From the NCBI RefSeq assembly GCF_050409585.1, contig NZ_JBNUPE010000011.1, positions 5,355 to 69,354 on the forward strand: DNA of 64,000 bases, read 5' to 3'. The translations under genes were made by a program, and so were the position numbers. The stretch's first letter is position 1. The number at the start of each line of letters is the position of its first letter. Source of the DNA: Facklamia sp050409585 (GTDB lineage Bacteria > Bacillota > Bacilli > Lactobacillales > Aerococcaceae). The notes under the pieces were generated by a model, which saw only the letters and a list, made by a program, of their open reading frames with translations, was not told the DNA's origin and made no database searches. Below, one piece after another: positions 34,603-43,868 of the stretch.

Positions 34603-35667
34603 TTATTTCCAAATGGATTGCCACAATCTCATAAAGAAATTTGGCTTACTTGGTTTTTTATTATTTTTGTTTGGATCAATTAAACCGGATTCGACCCAAT
34701 CCATCATTATACCAGTTCCTAATGCTACTGCATTCATGGGTTGGTCAGAAGGAATAGCTGAGACTTTTATCTGCTCAGTGATTAACAAATCTAGATCTTG
34801 GATCATCGCGCCCCCGCCTGTAATAACCAGTCCTTGATCATGGATATCTGCGATTATTTCTGGAGAAGCTTGTTCAATCACTCTGCGTATTGTTCTCACT
34901 ATTTGATCTAATAAATCTTTTAATGCCCGATGTAAATCGTTAGAGTCAACATTAATCGCTTTTGGTAATCCTGTAACAAGATCGCGCCCCTTTAACTCTT
35001 GGTTATGAACATCTCTTCCATCCACCTTTTTAGCACAGGCAAGTTGCATTTTTATCCTCTCAGCTGATTGGATCCCAATGAGTAGTTGGTAATGGTCCTT
35101 AAAATACTGGATAATTGCTTCATCAAAGTCATCACCAGCTATCTTAATCGATTCTGCGTGAAGAATTTCACCTGAAGCAATAATTGCTATATCCGTCGTT
35201 CCTCCACCAATATCTACAATCATACTTCCTTTGGCTGATAAAACATCTAGGCCCGAACCGATAGCCGCTACCATCGGTTCAACTTCTACTCGAACCCTAC
35301 CCGAAGTAACTTTTTGAACTGCCTCGAATAGTGAAAGTTGTTCGATTTCACTTACATTGGTTGGCGTTGAAATTAAAACATTTGCCTTTCTCAAGCCACG
35401 TCGAATGTGTGCGCGCTTGAAAAAGTGAAGAAGCATGGCTTCGGTTAAGTCATAGTCTGATACCACTCCACCTTTTAAAGGTTGTATAACTTCAAGAGAC
35501 TTTGGCACTCTACCCCGCATTTCATAAGCTTCTCGTCCCACTGCCATTACTTCTTGAGTCGATTGATCTACAGCAATCACTGCGGGCTCATTTAAAATGA
35601 CTCCTCGGCCTTTAAGATGGATTAATACATTGGTTGTTCCTAAATCAATACCTATATCTCTAGCCAT
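34603..35667 (-). CDS. mbl: Rod-shape/cell-wall actin homologue Mbl (MreB family)
   Basis: MreB-type actin that guides lateral wall synthesis at the membrane. The 354-residue protein starts MARDIGIDLGTTNVLIHLKG. It has VDIGGGTTDIA (phosphate 2) and ITGGGAMI (adenosine). VILNEPAVIAVD and the DIGIDLG start fit the Mbl branch better than MreB. I use the ATG at 35665-35667 with AAAGGATG upstream; the ATG nine bases earlier overlaps that site. It lies after murA and ywzB as in B. subtilis. Its presence implies an elongation machinery, so the cell need not be a simple coccus. Confidence 0.93.
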   Translation of the reverse strand: MARDIGIDLGTTNVLIHLKGRGVILNEPAVIAVDQSTQEVMAVGREAYEMRGRVPKSLEVIQPLKGGVVSDYDLTEAMLLHFFKRAHIRRGLRKANVLISTPTNVSEIEQLSLFEAVQKVTSGRVRVEVEPMVAAIGSGLDVLSAKGSMIVDIGGGTTDIAIIASGEILHAESIKIAGDDFDEAIIQYFKDHYQLLIGIQSAERIKMQLACAKKVDGRDVHNQELKGRDLVTGLPKAINVDSNDLHRALKDLLDQIVRTIRRVIEQASPEIIADIHDQGLVITGGGAMIQDLDLLITEQIKVSAIPSDQPMNAVALGTGIMMDWVESGLIDPNKNNKKPSKPNFFMRLWQSIWK

Positions 35668-35692
35668 TATACTCATCCTTTCTGGATGATAA

Positions 35693-37006
35693 TTAAGCAA
35701 ACACAGCTTTTACAGCTGGTTTATTTTGAATGGATGGAATTGGCTGGATATTAACACGTTCGATGTTTGCTCCTAAGCGAGCTAGCTTTTCATGGAAGAG
35801 GTAATAACCACGATCAAGATATTTCAACTCAGAAACCCTTGTCAATCCTTTAGCAGTAAGTCCTGCAATAATAAGAGCAGCTGCCGCACGAAGGTCTGTC
35901 GCTTTAACCTGGGCACCTGATAATTCTGCAGGTCCGTACATTACAACTGTTTGGCGTTCAATTTTGAAATCAGCGCTCATTCGACGCAATTCTTCAAAGT
36001 GCATGAATCGATTTTCAAAAACGGTTTCAGAAAGTGCTGAGTCTCCCTTAGCTAATAATTGAGCAATCGACATTTGTGCCTGCATATCCGTTGGAAAGCC
36101 TGGATAAGGCATGGTTTTAATGTCTGTGGGTTTCAAAACCTTGGGACCAATTACCCTTAGCGAAGAATCAAACACTTCAAAAACAACGCCCATTTCTTGC
36201 AACTTACTAATTAGCGGTTTGTTGTGATGAGCAATCGCTCCTTCAATCATGACATCTCCATTAGTCACAGCAGCCGCTACCATAAAAGTACCGGCTTCGA
36301 TACGATCTGGCATAACTTCATAGTCCGTAGCCAAAAGTTCTGAAACACCTTCGATACGTATTGTCTCCGTTCCAGCACCTGAAACTTTAGCACCCATTTT
36401 ATTTAAAAAGTTAGCTAAGTCAACAATCTCTGGTTCTCTAGCAACATTTTCAATCACTGTTTCGCCTTTAGCTAAAACAGCAGCCATCATAATATTTTCA
36501 GTGGCTCCCACCGAAGGGAAATCCAGGTAAATATTGGCTCCGATTAACTGGTCTGCTTTTGCTTCAACATATCCTGCTGCATTTTCAATAGTAGCTCCTA
36601 ATGCTTCAAATCCTTTTAGGTGCAAATCAATGGGACGTGTACCGATTGCACAACCGCCTGGCATGGCCACACGCGCATGACCAAAACGTGCTAACATTGG
36701 TCCCATTACAACGATCGAAGCGCGCATTTTACTAACAAAGTCATAGTCCGCCATAGTTTTAACCCGACCTGTCGCATCGAGCGTCATCTGATTATTCGCT
36801 TGATTGAATTTAGTCTCTAGGTCAATATTCTTTAGCAATTCGTTCATTGTTAAAACGTCTGATAAAACAGGCACATTACTTAGTCGTGTAATTCCTTTCG
36901 ACGCCAAAATAGAAGCTGCCAGAATTGGTAAAACTGCATTCTTAGCACCTTCAACCTTGACTGTACCCTCCAAACGGTTGCCACCTTGTACAATAATTTC
37001 TTCCAT
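35693..37006 (-). CDS. murA: UDP-N-acetylglucosamine 1-carboxyvinyltransferase
   Basis: MurA transfers enolpyruvate from PEP to UDP-GlcNAc, the first committed step of peptidoglycan synthesis. The catalytic, fosfomycin-reactive cysteine is present (C119 in MPGGCAIGTRP). The substrate residues KVEGAKNAVLPILAAS (~17-32) and PGFPTDMQAQ are also present. The 437-residue length is normal. It starts 62 bases after the DUF1146 gene, matching the ywzB-murAA order, and mbl follows. Confidence 0.98.
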   Translation of the reverse strand: MEEIIVQGGNRLEGTVKVEGAKNAVLPILAASILASKGITRLSNVPVLSDVLTMNELLKNIDLETKFNQANNQMTLDATGRVKTMADYDFVSKMRASIVVMGPMLARFGHARVAMPGGCAIGTRPIDLHLKGFEALGATIENAAGYVEAKADQLIGANIYLDFPSVGATENIMMAAVLAKGETVIENVAREPEIVDLANFLNKMGAKVSGAGTETIRIEGVSELLATDYEVMPDRIEAGTFMVAAAVTNGDVMIEGAIAHHNKPLISKLQEMGVVFEVFDSSLRVIGPKVLKPTDIKTMPYPGFPTDMQAQMSIAQLLAKGDSALSETVFENRFMHFEELRRMSADFKIERQTVVMYGPAELSGAQVKATDLRAAAALIIAGLTAKGLTRVSELKYLDRGYYLFHEKLARLGANIERVNIQPIPSIQNKPAVKAVFA

Positions 37007-37068
37007 TTTAAATGAATCCCCTTTTGAAGACTATCGCTTTGGAGTAGGCGAGAGACTTATACACATGA

Positions 37069-37302
37069 TTAGAGAAACGCTGACATCAATAGTAGACGTA
37101 AGGTTTCAATGATTGTTATAAAAAACGAACTTGTCAAATAGCCCAAGCCAATACTACATAAAATACATAGGTATCGGTCCATTGCTTGGTGTTGAGGCTG
37201 TAAAACACTCCTCCAATTAACTTTTGACAGAGCCATATAGGCTAGGATGACAAAGAAAATGCGAAAAAACAGTACTGCCATACCATTTATAATTGCATAC
37301 AT
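37069..37302 (-). CDS. DUF1146 family membrane protein (YwzB-like)
   Basis: A 77-residue protein with two membrane segments (about residues 8-25 and 45-75) separated by the family-typical LSKVNWRSVLQPQHQ. It is assigned to DUF1146 from this pattern, its size and its place directly upstream of murA. The function is unknown. Upstream, TATGAT (complement of 37330-37335) with TTTACT 16 bases further out may be the promoter of the ywzB-murA-mbl-epuA unit. Confidence 0.85.
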   Translation of the reverse strand: MYAIINGMAVLFFRIFFVILAYMALSKVNWRSVLQPQHQAMDRYLCILCSIGLGYLTSSFFITIIETLRLLLMSAFL

Positions 37303-37456
37303 TTAAATCACCCTTTCATGTTCGTAATCATCATAGCATAAATAAGAAGTAAGTAAAATGACTATAAAGCAAAAATACTATCAAAAAGAAATAGGGCTTA
37401 ACTTTTCACAATAAAAAAGCTATCCTGCTAATCTTTGACAGTATGAAATCTATTTA

Positions 37457-38692
37457 TTACTTTTTAAAGTCATTTTGATGACTAGCATTTTGTAGATAAT
37501 AACGTCGATGGTTATCAATCTTAGCCAAATAAAACTCTCCTTCATGAACACTTGGATCAAATTCAATTATTTCGTCACTAGGCTCAATGGCTTCTAAGTA
37601 TAGCTTTTCATATTCCTCAATGCTTAACTTTCGACGTTTCTGGAACATTGCTTCAATTTCATTCAAGAGTATAGCCTCTCTAAAACCTGGCTGTAATGCT
37701 CCAAAAAAACATTCAGCAACCGCACCTGAACCATAAGAAAATAGGGAAATCTTATCGCCTTTTTTAAGACTTTGATCATGAACTAAAAGTGAAATTAAGC
37801 CTAGATAAAGCGAGCCAGTATAAATGTTGCCAATATGTCTTGAATATTGAACAGCGTGATCGTAATGTTTATCAAAACGGTCTAAAGCCTTCAACTTCTG
37901 ATCTACATCTTTGAGTGTATTTGTTGAATCATTTAAATACTGACGATAGTTTTTAATCGCCTTACGACCCATTTTGGTAAATGGTAAATGGAACAATTGT
38001 ACTTGATAAGCATCCCAAAAATCCGGTTTACGCTTACCTACTTCTTCCATAATATTCAAAAAGGTCTGATTATATAGATTGGTAGAAAACTTACCGTCTA
38101 CACGTGGATATATGTCGTATTGTGGTCGCCAAAAATCAAATTGATTGTCAGTATAAGCAATGCTTTCTTCTTCAATAGCTAAAATCGCTGGATCAGCAGT
38201 TATTAACATAGCCACTGCTCCTGCTCCTTGAGTCGCTTCTCCAGAAGACGCTAGACCATATCGAGCAATATCGGTTGTAACGACTAACACCTTTCTTTCG
38301 GGTCTTAAGCGCACATAGTCAACAGCCGCTTGTAAAGCTGCCGTTCCTGCATAACATGCCTCTTTGATTTCATAGGAGCGTGCAAAACGGTTAATCTTTA
38401 ATGCTTGGTGCAAATATATTGAAGCTGCTTTAGAATAATCAAAAGACGATTCAGTAGCTACAATCACTTGGTCAATTAAGTCCCGATCTTCTTTTGAAAT
38501 AATTGGTAACGCTGCATTAATGGCCAATGTAACAATATCTTGTTTGTAATCCGTGACAGCCATTTGACTTTGGCCGATTCCAATTGTAAATTTTGCTGGA
38601 TCAATATCTCTTGCTTGAGCTAATTCCTCCATGTCTACATATTGGGGTGGTATATAAAAATGAATACGGTCGATTCCAACTTTTGTTTTCAT
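37457..38692 (-). CDS. mvaS: Hydroxymethylglutaryl-CoA synthase
   Basis: Mevalonate-pathway enzyme condensing acetyl-CoA with acetoacetyl-CoA. The 411-residue protein starts MKTKVGIDRIHFYIPP. It has the acylated cysteine in EACYAGTAAL and the general base/His region LFHLPFTKMGRKAI. I use the ATG at 38690-38692, with GGAGGGA upstream. The pathway makes isopentenyl diphosphate in many Lactobacillales. mvaA lies directly upstream on the same strand, 41 bases away, so the two are probably cotranscribed. Confidence 0.97.
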   Translation of the reverse strand: MKTKVGIDRIHFYIPPQYVDMEELAQARDIDPAKFTIGIGQSQMAVTDYKQDIVTLAINAALPIISKEDRDLIDQVIVATESSFDYSKAASIYLHQALKINRFARSYEIKEACYAGTAALQAAVDYVRLRPERKVLVVTTDIARYGLASSGEATQGAGAVAMLITADPAILAIEEESIAYTDNQFDFWRPQYDIYPRVDGKFSTNLYNQTFLNIMEEVGKRKPDFWDAYQVQLFHLPFTKMGRKAIKNYRQYLNDSTNTLKDVDQKLKALDRFDKHYDHAVQYSRHIGNIYTGSLYLGLISLLVHDQSLKKGDKISLFSYGSGAVAECFFGALQPGFREAILLNEIEAMFQKRRKLSIEEYEKLYLEAIEPSDEIIEFDPSVHEGEFYLAKIDNHRRYYLQNASHQNDFKK

Positions 38693-38733
38693 TAATTCCC
38701 TCCTCAGTTTTTTCAATCATAATAGACATTATC

Positions 38734-39975
38734 TTACGAATTTCTCATTTTGTCTAGTAAATCCCTTGCAATCTGAGAGTTAAAGCTTTCTCTTACTTTT
38801 AACAATTTAACTAATAGGTCGATTTCATCGGCTTTGGCTCCCACTTGTATCGCTAAGCTACGAGCCTGCAATCCCATATGACCCTTTTGTATACCTTCGG
38901 ATACGATGGCTTTTAAGGCTGCAAAGTTTTGGGCTAAACCGACAGAAGCAACAACTTGAGCTAACTCTAAAGCATTAGGATTTCCCATTAAATTTAAAGA
39001 CCACTTTGCCATTGGATGAATGGATAAGGTCCCCCCCACCGTAGCGACTGGAAGAGGAATGTCCATATGTCCGCTCAATTCAGCCTTCTTAGAATCATAA
39101 AACCACTGACTTAAACCTCGATATTTTCCTTCTTTACATGCAAAGGCATGAACACTCGCTTCTACCGCACGCCAATCATTTCCTGTAGCAATCAAAACCG
39201 CATCCACTCCATTCATAATCCCTTTATTATGAGTTGTGGCACGGTAAGGATCCAATTGGGCATAGTCACTAGCCATAGCAATTTTTTGGGCAATAGGATG
39301 GGCTCTATCTAAATTTATATCTATACGCTCAATAGAAAGAGTCGCTTCCACCTTAACAAAATTTTGTGGATTGTAATTTGAAAGAATTGCCATTAAAACC
39401 TTGCCACCAATATCTTTTTTTATCTCAAAGGCTAATGCTTCCAAAACAGTATTTAAAGAGTTGGCTCCCATAGCTTCACAAGGGTCAAATAGTAGATAAT
39501 AGGAATGGTAGAGCGTCTGATTGCTGCGATAAGCCGAATACTCAATATCTAAAGGTCCCCCTCCTCTTTCTACCATCCGATAAGCTACTTTTTTAGCAAA
39601 GCTCAACCACCCCTCTTTATGCTTGTTAAGAGCTTGTTTCGCTTCAGCTTCTGTCCAATCAGTTAAAACAATTTGTCCTTTAATCGTTTTACGGTCTAAA
39701 TGCGCTTTAATATTACCCAAATGTTTGGCGCCATTGGATGCCGCAGCTATTACCGATGGTTCTTCTGTTACCATCGGAACTATGTAGTCCTTTTCGTTCA
39801 CTTGAATAGTCGGTAATATCCCCATTGGAAGGCCATAAGTGTAGAGATAGTTTTCAATCATCTGATTGGCTCTTTTTTCATCTAATATAGGAAAATCCAT
39901 CTTATTTTCTAAATAAGGGGAAATGTTTAAACGTCTTTCCTGTAATGATTGACGGTAAAATTTCTTAAGTGTCAT
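38734..39975 (-). CDS. mvaA: Hydroxymethylglutaryl-CoA reductase (class II type)
   Basis: Reduces HMG-CoA to mevalonate. The 413-residue size and motifs ENYLYTYGLPMGI (substrate), CEAMGANSLNTVLEAL and NKGIMNGVDAV fit bacterial class II reductase. The C-terminal flap region is present. The start is the ATG at 39973-39975 with GAGGAG eight bases before it. The strong upp terminator ends only 15 bases upstream of this ATG, so an mvaA promoter must lie within or before the hairpin, or read-through is used. Confidence 0.96.
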   Translation of the reverse strand: MTLKKFYRQSLQERRLNISPYLENKMDFPILDEKRANQMIENYLYTYGLPMGILPTIQVNEKDYIVPMVTEEPSVIAAASNGAKHLGNIKAHLDRKTIKGQIVLTDWTEAEAKQALNKHKEGWLSFAKKVAYRMVERGGGPLDIEYSAYRSNQTLYHSYYLLFDPCEAMGANSLNTVLEALAFEIKKDIGGKVLMAILSNYNPQNFVKVEATLSIERIDINLDRAHPIAQKIAMASDYAQLDPYRATTHNKGIMNGVDAVLIATGNDWRAVEASVHAFACKEGKYRGLSQWFYDSKKAELSGHMDIPLPVATVGGTLSIHPMAKWSLNLMGNPNALELAQVVASVGLAQNFAALKAIVSEGIQKGHMGLQARSLAIQVGAKADEIDLLVKLLKVRESFNSQIARDLLDKMRNS

Positions 39976-39989
39976 TAAATGCTCCTCAT

Positions 39990-40020
39990 AAAAAAACACA
40001 GGTAGAAAAATCTACCTGTG
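39990..40020 (-). terminator. Rho-independent terminator after upp
   Basis: CACAGGTAGA pairs with TCTACCTGTG around a short T-rich loop on the minus strand, followed by seven T. The U-run is only about 15 bases from the mvaA start codon, directly before its ribosome site. Confidence 0.92.
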
Positions 40021-40035
40021 CAAGTAATTTAAAAA

Positions 40036-40674
40036 TTATTTAGTCCCGAAGATACGGTCACCAGCATCACCAAGTCCTGGTAGAATATAGGAATTCTCAT
40101 TTAAGCGCTCATCCAAGGCAGCTGTAAAGATATCAACAGTTGGAAAAGCTTCTTGCAAAGCCTTCACTCCTTCAGGAGCAGCCACTAAACATACAAATGT
40201 AATGTGCTGCTTATCAACGCCATATTTCTCAGTTAATTGTTTAAGAGCTGAAATGGCAGATCCTCCTGTAGCTAACATTGGATCGACTACAAATACTTGG
40301 CGATCTTTAATATCAAGAGGAAGCTTAGCAAAATATTCAACAATCTCTAATGTGTCATGCTCACGATACAAACCAATGTGACCCACACGAGCAGCGGGGA
40401 CCAAAGATAAAATTCCGTCTACCATACCTAATCCTGCACGAAGAATTGGAACAATAGCCATTTTCTTACCAGCAATTTGTTTTTGCTTAGTAACAGCTAG
40501 TGGTGTTTCAATTTCAACTTCTTCAAGCGGTAGGTCGCGTGTGATTTCATAAGCCATCAACATAGCAATCTCATTGGTTACTTCACGAAACACTTTAGTT
40601 GAAGCATTCTTATCGCGAATAATGGTTAGTTTATGTTGAATTAAGGGATGATCAACTACCGTAAATTTTGCCAT
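40036..40674 (-). CDS. upp: Uracil phosphoribosyltransferase
   Basis: Salvages uracil to UMP using PRPP. The 212-residue protein has the N-terminal VVDHPLIQHKLTIIRDK, the PRPP loop VDPMLATGGSA (residues ~128-138) and the uracil-binding YILPGLGDAGDR at the C-terminus. It lies 26 bases after glyA, the order found in B. subtilis, and ends in a strong terminator. Confidence 0.98.
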   Translation of the reverse strand: MAKFTVVDHPLIQHKLTIIRDKNASTKVFREVTNEIAMLMAYEITRDLPLEEVEIETPLAVTKQKQIAGKKMAIVPILRAGLGMVDGILSLVPAARVGHIGLYREHDTLEIVEYFAKLPLDIKDRQVFVVDPMLATGGSAISALKQLTEKYGVDKQHITFVCLVAAPEGVKALQEAFPTVDIFTAALDERLNENSYILPGLGDAGDRIFGTK

Positions 40675-40700
40675 TCTTTTTCCTCCTAATCTAAAGTATC

Positions 40701-41927
40701 TTAGTGATAAGCGTTAAGAGGCTTGTCAGCTACAATTGCTTCTGCTTGCTTACGTAGTTCAGCAAGTTCAGACTCTTCGGCTTTAAGAGCCTTAACAATA
40801 ATTTCAGCAATTTCACGTGCTTGATCTTCTTTAATACCTCTTGAAGTAATTGCTGGTGTTCCCACACGGATACCTGATGTTTCAACAAATGAACGTTGGT
40901 CATTTGGAATAGAGTTCTTATTAACAGTGATTGCAACTTCTTCTAAGCGGTTTTGTGCCCACTTACCAGAAACATCAAAGCTTGTTAAGTCTAATAACAT
41001 TAAGTGGTTATCTGTACCACCTGAGATAACGCGTAAGCCACTCTCGTTAAATACTTCTGCCATAGCAGCGGCATTCTTAATAACTTGTTGTGCATACTCT
41101 TTAAATTCAGGTTGTAAAGCTTCACCAAAAGCAACTGCTTTAGCTGCAATAACGTGCTCTAAAGGTCCTCCTTGGATTCCTGGGAAGATAGCAGAGTTTA
41201 ATTTCTTACCATATTCTTCTTTAGCAGTTAAGATCATGCCACCACGAGGACCTCTTAAAGTCTTGTGAGTAGTAGTTGTAACTACATCCGCGTAAGGAAG
41301 TGGATTTGGATGTAAACCAGCCGCTACTAAACCAGCGATATGCGCCATATCAACCATTAAAATAGCGCCAACTTCTTTAGCAATCTTTGCAAATCTTTCA
41401 AAGTCGATTGTACGTGAGTAGGCAGAAGCACCCGCAATAATCATTTTTGGTTTCTCTTCACGCGCAATTTTTTCTAAAGTGTCATAGTCTAGCTGTTCAT
41501 TTTCATCAAGACCATAAGCTAACATATGATATGATTGACCAGAGAAGTTAACTGGTGAACCGTGAGTCAAGTGCCCACCTTGAGATAAGTCCATACCTAA
41601 TACTTTATCTCCTGGTTCTAAGAAGGCACGGTAAACAGCTAAGTTAGCTGAAGAACCTGAGTGAGGTTGAACGTTAACATAAGTTGCGCCAAATAATTCT
41701 TTGGCACGATCAATTGCTAATTGTTCTAGGATGTCTACGTATTCACACCCACCATAATAACGACGTCCTGGATATCCTTCAGCATATTTATTGGTTAGGA
41801 TTGACCCTTGAACCTTCATAACATCTTCAGATACAAAGTTTTCTGAAGCAATTAATTCGATACCATGCGTTTGACGTTGGCGTTCTTTTTCAATTACCTC
41901 AAAAACTTCTGCATTAATATTTGACAT
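40701..41927 (-). CDS. glyA: Serine hydroxymethyltransferase
   Basis: PLP enzyme interconverting serine plus tetrahydrofolate with glycine plus methylene-tetrahydrofolate. The 408-residue protein has GIELIASENFVS, YAEGYPGRRYYGGC, and the PLP lysine in TTTTHKTLRGPRGG. Start ATG 41925-41927 has GGAGGG five bases upstream. With tdh-kbl elsewhere in this window, the cell has two routes to glycine. It is cotranscribed with upp. Confidence 0.98.
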   Translation of the reverse strand: MSNINAEVFEVIEKERQRQTHGIELIASENFVSEDVMKVQGSILTNKYAEGYPGRRYYGGCEYVDILEQLAIDRAKELFGATYVNVQPHSGSSANLAVYRAFLEPGDKVLGMDLSQGGHLTHGSPVNFSGQSYHMLAYGLDENEQLDYDTLEKIAREEKPKMIIAGASAYSRTIDFERFAKIAKEVGAILMVDMAHIAGLVAAGLHPNPLPYADVVTTTTHKTLRGPRGGMILTAKEEYGKKLNSAIFPGIQGGPLEHVIAAKAVAFGEALQPEFKEYAQQVIKNAAAMAEVFNESGLRVISGGTDNHLMLLDLTSFDVSGKWAQNRLEEVAITVNKNSIPNDQRSFVETSGIRVGTPAITSRGIKEDQAREIAEIIVKALKAEESELAELRKQAEAIVADKPLNAYH

Positions 41928-41974
41928 ATATACACCCTCCAAAAAAATAGTTACAACATTTAGTTGTAGTTTAA

Positions 41975-43000
41975 TTATAACATAAATGACGACGCTTTCG
42001 TAACCCTATTCATGAAAGCAAGTGTTTTCTCATCATTTTCTAATCCTTGAACATAAATTTTCTCTGCCGGACCTTTTTCTAGAGCCCTAAGTCCAGAAAA
42101 TAAATGTTGTGAAGCGCTCTGCCAGTCATTCGGTTGACCCAATGAATAACTATCGACAACCTGGGGCCGTTCTTTCAAACCATCAATAATAGCATTATCA
42201 GCCAAAATGCCTATCTTCATCGATTCTTTATTGACTAATTCAACCCATTCTTCTATTTTTCTCGGAAATGCTATCAGGTAAACCGGTTGTTTGGGACTAT
42301 AATGACGATATTTGACTCCTGGGGAAGCTACATTTAAATTAGCCAATTGCATTTTTTCAGAAACAACCTGAACAGGACAGGCTGTTTTAGCTTGAATCTG
42401 ACTAGGCGTGATATGGCCTGGTCGTAAAACATCCACTCTATCCTCATGGGGATAGACAACTGTCGACTCAATACCCACCTCCGTTAAAGCTTGGCCATTA
42501 TTTAGAATTCCAGCAATTACACCTCTAAAATCATGTAGTACATGCGCCAAGCTCGTCGGACTTGGTTTGCCAGATAGATTTGCTGACGGACCTACTAGTG
42601 GGGTTCCCACTAAGCCAATTAATTCTAAGGTGAGAGACTGATTAGGCATCCGAATAGCTACACTTTGCTTACCGCCAGTCACATTATCAGCTACTTTGCC
42701 TTTTTTAAGTGGAAAAATAATCGTTAAAGGTCCCGGCCAGAAACTATCCATCAATGATTGAGCGATGGGGGAGATTTCATTCACTAGTTCTTCAACTTGA
42801 TCTTGATTGGCAACATGCACGATTAAGGGGTTGTCATTAGGACGGCCCTTTGCTTTAAAGACTTTTGCCACAGCTACTGGATTTGTGGCAATAGCCCCTA
42901 ATCCATAAACCGTTTCGGTTGGAAAAGCGATTAATTCCCCCTTTTTTAGTAGTTCTGCTGCTTGAGGCAAGCTTTGCTTATCAAAAATTAGAGTCTTCAT
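41975..43000 (-). CDS. L-threonylcarbamoyladenylate synthase (Sua5 type)
   Basis: Makes threonylcarbamoyl-AMP for the t6A37 modification of ANN-decoding tRNAs. The N-terminal YrdC domain (residues ~8-200) shows FPTETVYGLGA, KGRPNDNPLIVHV and GPSANLSGKPSPT. A C-terminal Sua5 domain (~residues 220-341) follows a linker with SPGVKYRHYSP, so this is the long form. It overlaps the prmC end by 20 bases, in a common Firmicutes order prfA-prmC-sua5-glyA. Confidence 0.95.
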   Translation of the reverse strand: MKTLIFDKQSLPQAAELLKKGELIAFPTETVYGLGAIATNPVAVAKVFKAKGRPNDNPLIVHVANQDQVEELVNEISPIAQSLMDSFWPGPLTIIFPLKKGKVADNVTGGKQSVAIRMPNQSLTLELIGLVGTPLVGPSANLSGKPSPTSLAHVLHDFRGVIAGILNNGQALTEVGIESTVVYPHEDRVDVLRPGHITPSQIQAKTACPVQVVSEKMQLANLNVASPGVKYRHYSPKQPVYLIAFPRKIEEWVELVNKESMKIGILADNAIIDGLKERPQVVDSYSLGQPNDWQSASQHLFSGLRALEKGPAEKIYVQGLENDEKTLAFMNRVTKASSFML

Positions 43001-43868
43001 TTAAATCCTCCTCTCGCATCAAAGATACATATCGATCTTTACCCGCAAAATCACGTCCAATTTGAATAAAAGCCGCTGGAAAAGCGTCTTGCAATATCGT
43101 CTTAACAGCCAGACCTTGGGCAAAACCTATTTCCAAAAAAACACCGGCTCTTGGTTTTAAGTGTGAAGGTAATTGCTTAGCTAAAGCTTTATAAATGGCT
43201 AAACCTTCATCTTCCGCAAACAAGGCGGATTGTGGTTCATATTTTTTTACAGAAGCATCCATTAAATCCAACTCACTTTGAGCAATATATGGCGGATTAG
43301 AAACGAATACATCAAATTGAAAATCTGGCTTAAAGGCTTGCATCAAGTCTGAATGGACAAATTGAATATTCACTTGATGGTCATTAGCATTTTTCTTAGC
43401 TAGTTGAAGGGTTGCTTGTGAGAAATCACTAGCATATACTTCCCAAGTTGGTAAAGCTTTCTTTAATTCAATAGCAATTATGCCTGAGCCGGTTCCTAAA
43501 TCGATTACTTTGCCTGGAGGCAGCTGACGCATATAAGCCAGCGCTTTTTCAACTAAACCAGCCGTTTCTTCTCGTGGGATCAAGCAAGCCGGACTTACCT
43601 GATATTTGTGGTCCATAAAATAAGTGTAGCCGCTAATATACTGTATCGGTTCATCATTTACTATCCGGTGGAGAGCAGAATCAAATTGGCTGGCTAGACC
43701 TTGTGAAATCGGTTGATTTAAAAACTTGACGGTCTGACTTAAATCCCAATCAAACAACTGCATCCAATAATAGCGCGCCAAATTTGCATCGTGGCCGTGT
43801 TGATTCAAAAAAAATGAAGCCTTTTGGAGGGCTTCATTTAAAGTTAGTTCTTTATGCTCCTTGACCAT
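42981..43868 (-). CDS. prmC: Peptide chain release factor N5-glutamine methyltransferase
   Basis: Methylates the GGQ glutamine of release factors. The 295-residue protein shows the N-terminal helical PrmC domain, IPREETAGLVE, the SAM motif VIDLGTGSGIIAIEL and the catalytic VSNPPYIAQ. I place the start at the ATG 43866-43868, inside the last codons of prfA, because GGAGG is six bases upstream. The gene for its substrate RF1 is directly upstream, with a 17-base overlap. Confidence 0.95.
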   Translation of the reverse strand: MVKEHKELTLNEALQKASFFLNQHGHDANLARYYWMQLFDWDLSQTVKFLNQPISQGLASQFDSALHRIVNDEPIQYISGYTYFMDHKYQVSPACLIPREETAGLVEKALAYMRQLPPGKVIDLGTGSGIIAIELKKALPTWEVYASDFSQATLQLAKKNANDHQVNIQFVHSDLMQAFKPDFQFDVFVSNPPYIAQSELDLMDASVKKYEPQSALFAEDEGLAIYKALAKQLPSHLKPRAGVFLEIGFAQGLAVKTILQDAFPAAFIQIGRDFAGKDRYVSLMREEDLNEDSNF

